Both the position numbers and the translations under genes were made by a program. Below, piece by piece: positions 14,849-23,900 of a stretch of DNA of 64,000 nucleotides (its first letter is position 1; each line of letters opens with the position of its first letter). The notes beneath the pieces are model-generated. The model ran no database searches. It was not told where the DNA came from and was given only the letters and a program-made list of their open reading frames with translations. The DNA comes from VYFG01 sp965248685 (GTDB taxonomy: Bacteria; Pseudomonadota; Gammaproteobacteria; Arenicellales; Poriferihabitantaceae), in assembly GCA_965248685.1 (NCBI GenBank), contig CBDFKC010000003.1, positions 1,054,001 through 1,118,000 of the forward strand. The letters run 5' to 3'.

Positions 14849-16039
14849 TTAACCAGCGACTCCCCCGGCCAGAATTTGGTTCGCTTCATCTTTGTATCCC
14901 AGCTCGCCCGCAGTAACTCTAAACTTAAGATGAAATCGCTCGCGAGAAACATTGGCAATTTGCATGTGTCGGTGGGGATCATCAAATGATTTACGCGCGT
15001 GCATTACACGATGATTATCAAAGAATACGGCATCGCCGGATTCGAGCTTGAAGCAGGCCTGTGTTTCTTCCTGCAACATCATCCGACTCAGCTCGACGTT
15101 GGCAGCGTGCACTTGCATCACATTCTCTTCTGGTACATCGAGAGGTGCGGCGCTGCGGGTGTGAAACCGAAATCCAACGACATCACCCTCGGTATCAACT
15201 TTGATCACCTGGCCGCGCATGCGCTGAAATACGCCATCATCGGGGACAATGCGGTGGTAGGGCTGAGGGATTGTTGTCAGGGTTTCGAAGTGGTCAGGAT
15301 GGTGCTCTCGCAATTGGTCCGATAGATAAAACCCATCCACCAATAGAGATTCACCTCCCTCCTTTGCTGGACGAACACAATGTAGAATATTTACCCCTGG
15401 TGGCGAGTAAAGATAAGCTTCGTCGGTATGGGGTGGTACAAAATTCATGGTATTGCCAAACGTCAACGCCGTTTTATTCGGGTTCAGGTCAAAGATCTTC
15501 CCATAGGCGGAATCGGCAATTTCACTGATTAAACTCGCCACGATTTCGACGCTGCCGACATCGCAAGGTCCATTTCGAACGATCACAAAGCCATAATCAC
15601 GCAGTTTGCGCAGAAAATCTAATAAGTGTTCATTGCTGCTCTGAGCCTGGGCAAATTCCACGGTAGGCGGTGCCGCTGAAATATCACTATTCCAGGTTAC
15701 TGGCTCGTGTTTTCTGCGCGCACGATCTTCTTCGTGATACGCGTTTTCAAGTAACCATGCCGAAGAATAGCGAGACTTGTGCAAATCCTCGGCCCATACA
15801 ATATCAATAGCATCCTCCTTTCCGGTGACGTTTTTTGGAGCTATCTCCAGCGCCACGTCACATGGTTGCAAGGTCGAGGTTCCAAGATAGGTACTACCGC
15901 ATTGATTACAGTAACAACACGTGCGCAACCACACGTAGTGGAAAAAGCGTTGATGGCCGTCTGGCCATGTCACCGTCAGACCTTCGTCTTGCTGCTCAAT
16001 TGTTAGATTTACGTCACTATGCACTGCGGAAGCATTCAT
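14849..16039 (-). CDS. Gamma-butyrobetaine-hydroxylase-like Fe(II)/2-oxoglutarate dioxygenase
   Basis: The 396-residue protein begins with a GBBH-like N-terminal domain (VTWPDGHQRFFHYVWLRTCC, then YCNQC) whose clustered cysteines match the zinc site of this domain. The TauD/TfdA catalytic domain follows, with iron ligands H-x-D in PPHTDEAY and a late histidine in FFDNHRVMHARKSF; the downstream arginine probably binds 2-oxoglutarate. Family members hydroxylate gamma-butyrobetaine or trimethyllysine. Length is normal. The cupin gene ends 3 bases before its start, so the two are one operon, once divergent from a LysR gene now reduced to its first codons (16550). The exact substrate is uncertain. 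Confidence 0.85.
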   Translation of the reverse strand: MNASAVHSDVNLTIEQQDEGLTVTWPDGHQRFFHYVWLRTCCYCNQCGSTYLGTSTLQPCDVALEIAPKNVTGKEDAIDIVWAEDLHKSRYSSAWLLENAYHEEDRARRKHEPVTWNSDISAAPPTVEFAQAQSSNEHLLDFLRKLRDYGFVIVRNGPCDVGSVEIVASLISEIADSAYGKIFDLNPNKTALTFGNTMNFVPPHTDEAYLYSPPGVNILHCVRPAKEGGESLLVDGFYLSDQLREHHPDHFETLTTIPQPYHRIVPDDGVFQRMRGQVIKVDTEGDVVGFRFHTRSAAPLDVPEENVMQVHAANVELSRMMLQEETQACFKLESGDAVFFDNHRVMHARKSFDDPHRHMQIANVSRERFHLKFRVTAGELGYKDEANQILAGGVAG

Positions 16040-16042
16040 TGG

Positions 16043-16447
16043 CTAGGCTTCTTCAGCTGTCACGGTGTCGTGTATCGCGGGAGAGTAAAGTTCAAGGCAC
16101 TCGAAATTCGATGAGCATTGAATTTCATTGTGCACGATTCCGGCTGGTTGCATGCAGCAATCGCCGGAGTGGAAGGTCATTTCGCCTTCGTTTTCGTAGA
16201 ACATCGTGACCCATCCTTTCAGTACGTAAAACATCTGGAAATCACACAAATGCCGATGCATACCGGTTGTGCGGATATCCAGTTCGCCGTCATGACCTGC
16301 TTTGACGCGGCTGATCGCGGCATGGAATTTCCCCTGAGTGGCCTCGTTGATGCCGAGATCACGGTATTCAAAATAACCGCGAAGGCCCCTGTCAAATTCG
16401 GCTTCGTCAGCGAAACTGGCGCAAAAGGATTGGTCGGTGTTGGACAT
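16043..16447 (-). CDS. Single-domain cupin protein
   Basis: The 134-residue protein has a cupin core with metal ligands in MHRHLCDFQMFYVLKGW and a second motif FHSGDCCMQPAGIVHNE. Cupins of this type are small metal-binding dioxygenases, isomerases or sensors. It is co-transcribed with the GBBH-like dioxygenase (3-base gap), so a role in the same substrate's catabolism is likely. I start it at the internal ATG (MSNTDQSF). An upstream ATG at 16513 would add 22 residues, but neither start has a strong ribosome-binding site. Confidence 0.7.
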   Translation of the reverse strand: MSNTDQSFCASFADEAEFDRGLRGYFEYRDLGINEATQGKFHAAISRVKAGHDGELDIRTTGMHRHLCDFQMFYVLKGWVTMFYENEGEMTFHSGDCCMQPAGIVHNEIQCSSNFECLELYSPAIHDTVTAEEA

Positions 16448-16549
16448 GATCTGGATTCTGGAAATTAGAGAAATAGCATGGTAACGCGTACCTTGTATAA
16501 CAACTACATCCATGATAAAAATTTATTCATATCATGTATGGTATAAATA

Positions 16550-16615
16550 ATGGATATCAGTTATCGGCAACTGCGTGCGTTACTGTCTATTATCGAATGG
16601 GGGTCAGGTCTTTGA
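16550..16615 (+). pseudogene. LysR-family regulator, N-terminal remnant cut by a REP-like repeat
   Basis: The first 17 codons, MDISYRQLRALLSIIEW, match the start of a LysR helix-turn-helix domain (M-D-I-x-x-R-Q-L-R-x-x-L-x-I-x-E). The frame then runs straight into GGGGTCAGGTCTTTGATT and stops at 16613-16615. The fragment is divergent from the cupin/GBBH operon, the normal position for a LysR activator. The operon therefore probably lost its own regulator. Confidence 0.55.
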
Positions 16616-16621
16616 TTTTGG
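16600..16621 (+). repeat. REP-like element GGGGTCAGGTCTTTGATTTT, plus orientation
   Basis: This motif type (GGGGTCA-x-x-x-CTTTGATTTTGG) is related to the inverted copy at 17717-17739 and more loosely to 17892-17946. It resembles gammaproteobacterial REP sequences mobilised by Y1 transposases. It starts exactly at the break point of the LysR remnant. The rest of the gap, 16622-16910, holds no gene; it contains a GGGG/CCCC hairpin-like segment near 16684-16705. Confidence 0.55.
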
Positions 16622-16910
16622 AGTCTCAAAAGCAGGCTCAAGTGAAGATCCAAACACCTTGATGGTGGCGTTGAACCCAACCTGGGGGTCAAGTTGTGTC
16701 CCCAGAACTATCCCGGGGCTCACCATTTAAAATCGGTTTATACCAGATAGATTAGAATATCAAAAACTGTGGTCTGTCCCGAATGGCACACGAATGGCAC
16801 AGGGAGTGATAAGTGGAGTCAGCACTTTATTAGAATTGGCCTCTTTAGGCGGCTGTGACGAGTACAGCTAAAATTAAGGTAAAAATTGTACAAAAAGAGC
16901 AAATCGATTC

Positions 16911-17294
16911 CTAAAATAAAGCTGCTTGTGTTGGCTCGCCTTTAGATTTCGGGTTACCCCATTGGCAACTCTTCAGATCGAGCTTGCCCTTAACAAATAC
17001 AAGCCCTTCCTGCTGCAACTGTTGTCGCTGCTCTTCCGCATTGGATTTTCTGCTGATCTTGCCTTGTGAGTTTATAACGCGATGCCACGGGACATCATCC
17101 GGGCAAGCTGCCATTGCATCACCAACCCAGCGTGGACTGTATGCCTTGTAGTCTTCAGGGCTAATATCTTGAGGCGAAGATAGCATCTGAGCAAGTTGCC
17201 CGTAAGTAGCAACTTTTCCACTTGGGATATGACGAGCCAATCCCCATACTTGTTCAAAATAGGCTTGTCGGTTAGTGGGTTGGGGATTACTCAT
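16911..17294 (-). CDS. Alkyltransferase-like protein (ATL), MGMT fold without the acceptor cysteine
   Basis: The 127-residue protein covers the DNA-binding domain of O6-alkylguanine DNA alkyltransferases (VWGLARHIPSGKVATYGQLA, VGDAMAACPDDVPWHRVINS). The acceptor motif PCHR reads PWHR, so the reactive cysteine is replaced by tryptophan as in ATL/YbaZ proteins. These bind O6-alkylguanine lesions and flag them for nucleotide-excision repair rather than removing the alkyl group. Length is typical. It is monocistronic and lies between two inverted REP-like motifs. Confidence 0.9.
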   Translation of the reverse strand: MSNPQPTNRQAYFEQVWGLARHIPSGKVATYGQLAQMLSSPQDISPEDYKAYSPRWVGDAMAACPDDVPWHRVINSQGKISRKSNAEEQRQQLQQEGLVFVKGKLDLKSCQWGNPKSKGEPTQAALF

Positions 17295-17462
17295 AAAGCA
17301 GGGTGGATGGTTTTATGATCGACCTCATCCATTACATATGGAGTAAGGTCTGTAGGACACATTAGAAGGTTTTCTACTATATAACAAAATATAATTTGAC
17401 AGAGATAATATAACAAAATATTGTATTTGTGATACAGCTCATAAATTTCATCAAAGATAAAA

Positions 17463-17684
17463 ATGAAAATTGGAGTGCTCCAAAACGACGCAGGTATGCA
17501 GGCTCCAGATGAACGTTTACATTGGATGGAATCGAATGCTCGCATGCACACCTCATTGGATCTCCTGGTTTTTCCAGAGCTGTTCAGCGACTTGGAGGTC
17601 AAGTATTTGAATTTGGATTCAGCACGACTTAACCCCTTACTTTCCACACAAAAAATGGTCGGAGATTACTACGGACTATACTGA
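17463..17684 (+). pseudogene. Carbon-nitrogen hydrolase (nitrilase family), N-terminal remnant
   Basis: The frame encodes 73 residues. The start MKIGVLQNDAG, the region DERLHWME and LDLLVFPELF match the first beta-alpha segment of nitrilase-superfamily enzymes, where FPE holds the catalytic glutamate. The lysine and cysteine of the triad are absent. Homology fades after about residue 45, and the inverted REP-like motif follows at 17717, so the gene was truncated. It cannot be active. Confidence 0.6.
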
Positions 17685-17716
17685 TCAACAGTCAGTGGGA
17701 TAATTAAAAGCCGGAA

Positions 17717-17739
17717 CCCAAAATTAAAGTCTTGACCCC
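17717..17739 (-). repeat. REP-like element, inverted copy (AAATTAAAGTCTTGACCCC)
   Basis: Read on the minus strand this is GGGGTCAAGACTTTAATTTT, the same motif class as 16600-16621 in opposite orientation. The pair brackets a 1.1-kb segment with the ATL gene and the nitrilase remnant. It lies just past the point where the nitrilase reading frame is lost. Confidence 0.5.
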
Positions 17740-17891
17740 TTACATAAGGAGGAGTGCATCTATGCGGTGCTCACTTTAGTAATTTAGATGGACTGTAATC
17801 CCGCCGACTCTTAAGCGCATTTCTAGCTTCCAATACCTCTATCAATACATCGACAACAAAACATGCTAGCCTTTAGGCACGTTAAAGGTCT

Positions 17892-17946
17892 AAAACTCAA
17901 GTTCTGACCTTTTGTCTGTGATGCAACTTGAGTTTTGGTTTGGTGT
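17892..17946. promoter_or_regulatory. 12-bp perfect inverted repeat just upstream of the RHS gene
   Basis: AAAACTCAAGTT (17892-17903) and AACTTGAGTTTT (17935-17946) are exact reverse complements separated by 31 bases. The right arm ends 23 bases before the RHS start codon. The left arm continues CTGACC, like the REP-like motifs nearby, so this may be a REP pair rather than an operator. In an mRNA it would form a stem close to the ribosome-binding site. Confidence 0.5.
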
Positions 17947-17969
17947 TGTATTGGAAGATAGGAGGTTGC

Positions 17970-20900
17970 ATGAAGTTTCGAATAGAGACCATCACAGGTG
18001 CGGCATTGCGACCCGCGCCGATGGCAACGCTCGAAAAAGGCGCGCTTCAATTTCGACTGGTTGATGCTTCGGGCGCCGCTGTGGCTGGCGCTTCCATTCA
18101 ATTTCATCTGGGGTTCGGCGGTGGTCAGTTATTAATCCAGGACCCGTCGGTTACATTTCCCAGCAAGATCACATCGCCGATTGTTGAAACCCAGACGGAT
18201 GCCGATGGGAAAGTAGACTCGCCGGAATGGGTACTAGGCCCGGAAGCTAGTCCTAACGCGCTGATCGTTCAATCCGACCATGCGATTCACAGGCAGGTGC
18301 TTCATTCTGATATCAGCCAAATACGTATCGTTTTCGACAGCCCGTTACCTGCCGATCGTGAAGTATTAGCGGACGACGATACCGAGGTTTTGTTGCGGGT
18401 GGTAGATGCAGGAAGGGGTAACAAGCCCATACCCAATTACCCGCTTGAATTGGAAGTGGTTTCAGGGGCGTCTACATTCCTGATCAATCATGAAGCGTGG
18501 GGTCACTATGATATTCGCCGAACGCTGGAAGACGGTACGCTGCGGGTTGACTTAAGACCCTCGCGCCGGGATGAAATCGTCACCTTGCGCGCAAGAAGCT
18601 ATCTGCATGCTGCTGCACCGACAGACTTAAGACTGACCATGCGCACACCAACGCTCCTGTCCTGGGGAGGCGCCTCGATCCCAGCAATTGGGACAGGAAG
18701 CGTTCTAGAACCGATTCGCTTTGAGGTGTCGGACAGTCAGGACATGGTGCTGTCTCCTGATGACAACTTTGTCTACGGTCCCATGGTCCATGCCAAGGAA
18801 CCTGGCGGCCGACTCGAGCTCGAGCCTCCCATCACTGGGGGTGTTCGGGAAGTGGCAAATTTTATGGCGCACTCGGTGCAGCCGGGGCCTTACAGAGTCG
18901 AGCTGTCGATGCCAGACTTTCCTGATAGCAATCACTATTTTTTGTCGGGGCAAACTAACGCGCCGCATAACGGTCAGGTGCCGGCGACTTCTTCCCTTGG
19001 CACACTGTCTTCTGGGTTCGGTACTTACATTTCGGCAACGGGTGGCGGCGACAACGACGCCGTGCACCAACTACAAACGTCCGTACAATCCGGGGCGATT
19101 CAATACCTGGGGCCCAACGCCACTTCAGGACCCATTGCGCTGAACGTCTCAGTTCAGACGCCGCCTGCCGCCGGGTATCCGAGGTTGGTTGAAGCGCGAT
19201 TTCGATTCAAGCTGCGATTGTCGCCGTACAACTCCACCGTGGATGACCCCAATGCCGGTGCAGATTTTGTGTCAGGGACCTTGTCTGAAAATTCGACGGG
19301 TCCTGGAGCGGACGAGGTGGAAATCACCATTCCCGGAAATCCCGGTCCACAGGTTGCCCAGGTGTTCTTCCTCTCCAATGAATTCAACCACGACCAGATG
19401 GTGGAAATCACCGCCGAAGCGACGATGGAGGATCTGGACAGCAATGGCAATCTAATCCGCTACGACGAAGACACGGCCTTGCTGAGCCAGGTCGCGATTC
19501 TCCGGCCACGGATGTACTTCAGTTCAGAGCAGTCCGGCGACATCAAACCGATCTTGGGAGAAGGCATTCGCCCGGTCACGTTATACAACCCGGATGGCAC
19601 AGAGCAGGCGCCAGACCCGGCCCGGAAGTTTTTCGTGGAGCTGCGATGTCACGATGTCGGTCAGGAAATTGAGTGCTTTGTGCAAAACCGAACTCGCAGA
19701 GTAAAGCTGCGCCAGGCGTCGGTCACACCCAGTCATGTTTTGTATCGATCAGATGCTTGTTACCTGGTCGCGGATGATCTGAACCATGGCGGCGATGTCG
19801 CGCCGAATGCTCCTGGCGTCGAGTTCTTCCGGGTGACCCAGGTCCCGGAAATCAGGGCGTGGATCACTGACCAGATGCCGGGTAACAATCGGTTGCCGGA
19901 ACTGGTCACCTACTTTACTGCAGAGCGTCCTGTGAACATCTTGGGATTATGCCGCGCTGGCGATCCGGCCAGTGAATCCAGCCCGCCTCCGCCACGCATC
20001 TCGTTCAACTTGCCTCAGAACCTTACCCTCGTCGCGCGGGTGGACGCGGGTTCTCTCAAAGCAACCTTGCAGGGTAGGGTCTGGGACTGTTTAGCCGATA
20101 TTGGGTTGACCCCGCCGGTGGAAGTTCTGATCGATGGGACGAGTTATTCGTTAAACGGGGTTGCCGAGACCACAAGCTTTGGGCGGCCGAACGCGTGGCG
20201 AGGAGACTTTAGTGCGGAAGTGCCGGTGCGGTTTGGACTCCAGCATATCGAAGTAAAAGTTGTAAACGCGGAAGGTGTGGAGTCGATTCGCACCATCGCA
20301 ATCGATGTCACCGAAAACAACGGCGCCATTCGCGCGCCCGCGAGTATCAAGGCTGTGGCTGAACCCCAGCCATGGGTGCCAGACATGCGGCTTCCATTTG
20401 TGCATTATCTGTACTTTGCTGGCACCGATGCAAACCCCGTGCCAGCGTCAGTGCTGGCAACCATTGAAAGCTATGCCACGTATCCCGATCCCACGGTGCT
20501 GGCAAGTCGTGCACTGACGTTAACGAAACGAGCGGGAACCGCGGTTCACTATCACTCCAGTGTGTTTATGGCGGTACGGGAATCGACTTCATCCGCTGTG
20601 CAATTACTGCCTTATCCAGCATTCGGCAGGGTGGGTTGGCGAGCAAATACCCTGCCAAACCTGGCCGGTCCCATGGCGTTGTCCTCGCGGCGAAATACCC
20701 AGGATATCGATTTTGAAATTGAGATAATGGACGACCAGGGTAACTGGGTTGTGGCGGAACGGGTTATCGCAGGGCAGAAATTTCGCTTGGTCGCCGATAC
20801 CCGGCCAGATTTCCCGGATCCGGTCATCGGGACCAGCGTATCGATTGTTTCTTCAACGAATGCGCGATTTAGTGGAAGCGATCGCACCGCTTATGTTGAG

Positions 20901-23900
20901 TTGGAAAGATCCTCTGCAGGCCGTTTTGAGCAGGCGCGCCATCTTGGCCCAAGCTTCAGCACTGTTCAGGCCGACCATGCGGTCTTGCTCGCAGACTATG
21001 GCGAAGCTCCCAACACACCTCCCGATGTTTTGGTGCTTCGTCTGAGTCACCACGGCAACATCATGGTCGGTGAGGCAACCGGTTCGATGGATCCAGCGTT
21101 GCTCAAACCAGCGCTCATCTTACCCCAACGCGCCGAGATTTCTGCCGGCACTGAAATGGGTTGTGAGGGAACGACTGCACCAGTGGGAAGGCTGGGTTTC
21201 CTCGAAAGCGTGGTGCCCGGAAGCTCGGAAGTCGTCATGGTCAATACCGGACCGGAAAGCAGAGCCAGCGAGGACGGCATCGCCATGGGACACAACTATC
21301 GCTCCGGAAGCCTGTTTGACGGCCCGTTCGGGCCGGGGTGGAACGGTGGTTGGCAGTCCATGCTCTGGGCGCCCGATGATTTAACGATCAAAGTATTGCG
21401 GGGCAGCGGCATCGTAATCACATTTATCCTCAATGCCGCGGGAGAGTGGGAGTCGCAGCCCGGCTGTTATGCAAAGTTGGAGAAAGAGACTGCCGGGTGG
21501 TTGATCCATTGGAGTGGCGGTATTCGAGAAACCTTCTTGAAGCTGTCCAGTGCCTTGCCAGACTTATGGGTGCTCCATCGCCGCGAATCGGCAACGCCTA
21601 ACCCTGGGGGCTTACTGTTTGGTGCACACGGATTGCCTTTGGCTGCGCGGGATGGGTTTGGCCGGGATCGCCAGATTCGATGGAAGCCCGAGGCGGGCCG
21701 GGTTGTGGGCCTCGGCAACCACGCCGGCGACCTGTGGAAATTCTCCTACCATCCGGCGGGAAGTACTGAAGGTCACGAAGGAAATCTTGCGAGCGTCCGA
21801 TCGCCCGTTGTGACGCATGCCGACAATCCTTTTTTGCAAGGGCGGATGGAAGCCTATGGCTATGACCCGACCAAACCTCGTCACTTGCTCGGGAGTCTTC
21901 AGGACCCTGCGGGGCAAGCGGCAAATCAGACGCCACTGGTCAGATTCGAGTATCACGCCGATGGTCGAATTCACAAACAGGTGACGCCCACCGGCGAATT
22001 TGTTTTCGACGTCGCGTCCCTTGCGCCGATAGGATTTCAGCTCACCGTTACCGACCGTAAAAGCAACACGCAAACACTAGATTTTGATACCAGCCCGGGG
22101 AATGGCTTGACGCAACTACCCATTGGCGAATCGGTCACTGTCAACGGTCAGACGCTGACCAATCTGTTGTTCTATAACACCCAGCGGGAACTGGAAGAGT
22201 TACGCCAACCCATGGGGAATGCAAGTTATTTTGAATATGATGAACAAAATACGGATCCACGGGCGCGTGGCAACTTGCTTCGGTCTTACAAGACACCAGA
22301 CCCTGTTCGATCAAAACGGGTCAGTCGTACCATGGGGATTACCGATTTCGATGCGAATCCGTTGTCGGGCGACATTACGGAGCTGAGTGAAAGTTGGTTG
22401 TATGAGCCGGAATACCAACACGTCATAAGTTCCCAAGATGTGTTTGGTCAGGAAACGATTTCTGCCTACGATGGGCCGCATTTAACCCAGGTCACTATGC
22501 CAATGGTGACCTTCCGCGTCGCAGGGCAGGCCCCAGCACCTCGGGTTTCTGCGTTCAGGTGGTCAAACTACGGCCAGATGCTGAAATCCATCGACGAAAA
22601 TGGGGTGGTGACTCGAATGTGGTATTTCCCGTTGAATGATCCGTTTGGCGTCAACGGCGGTACGCCGGTCAGCTCCGAAACCGTGCAGTGTGGTTTGCTG
22701 GCAACAAAACAGGTTGATGTCAGTGATTCCAGCGTGACAAGGAACGCGTCGCTGGAACCGGTAGGCACGATCACCACGGAGTACACCTACGATCGTCGGG
22801 GTAATCGAACCACAGAAACGACCGCCAGTCGGACGATGACGACGGCATACAACGAGCTCGGAGAAGTGATCCAGACCACCGGGCCGGAAGGGGAAATTGT
22901 TCGCATTCATTATGACCATAACAGGCGCGCAACGAACCGATATCAACACATCTCCGATCTCAGCATGCCAACCGATTTCACGACCACGGTGACACCGAAA
23001 GTGATTCGGGACCACATGGAGTATGACCGGGAAGGCCAACTGACCGAACTGGTGATTGACGCCGATGGCAAGGCGATTAAGAGCACGTACAAATATGATG
23101 CCAACGGTAATCTGGAGTTGGAAGAAACCCCCCGCGAACATGATGTCAGTGATCCCGTTGCGGGTGCCGTCACCAAATTCGAGTACGATGAGGCGGATCG
23201 GCTAGTGAAGGAACGGCGGGGGTTTGGTACCTCGGACGAAATCCTGATCCGTTTTGACTACACCGATAATCATGAACTGTTGGCGGAGATCCAACCGGGC
23301 GGCAGAGTTCGCACATCGCTGATCGATGGGTTCGGTCGTCAGATTGGTGTTGAAGATCCCGAAGGCAACCGACTGATAACTCTTGTGGACGACATCGGCA
23401 GATTAACTCATGAGGTGGTGGAGGGTTCTATTGACGGGATGCCCGGCAACCGCGGCATTCTCGGCGAAAAAATCTACTATTACGACGAGGGCGGAAGGGA
23501 AATAGGGACTCGGGAAAAAGGTTTCCAATGGAAACCCGACGGTAGCGGTGGATACAACCGTACCGACATCGGACAGGGCGCGCGGGTGACAGCAAGGTGG
23601 CATGACGCGGCAGGCAATCCAACCCGGGAACGCTCGCCCAACAACGTTTTAATCGAAGCAAAGTTCGACGGGCACCGCAATATGATTCGCCGCTGGGATT
23701 CTCTGGGAAACGGTGAGGTAAGGGTATTTGACGAGCACAACCAGGTCACACAAAACACGGTGGATGATGCATTGGGTCAGACCGTCATTGCCTATGCATA
23801 CGATAAATCCGGCAGAGTCATCCAGGAAACACGTAATGGCGATGTATCCATGCGCTCATGGTATGACACGGGATCGAGTCAGCGGCTGCGAGAAGATGGC

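Noticed and set aside
16684..16723. CCCGGGGCTCACCA-like end resembling another tRNA 3' terminus
   Set aside because: The T-arm does not pair and there is no similarity to the CAU-type copies; more likely part of the REP-like tract.
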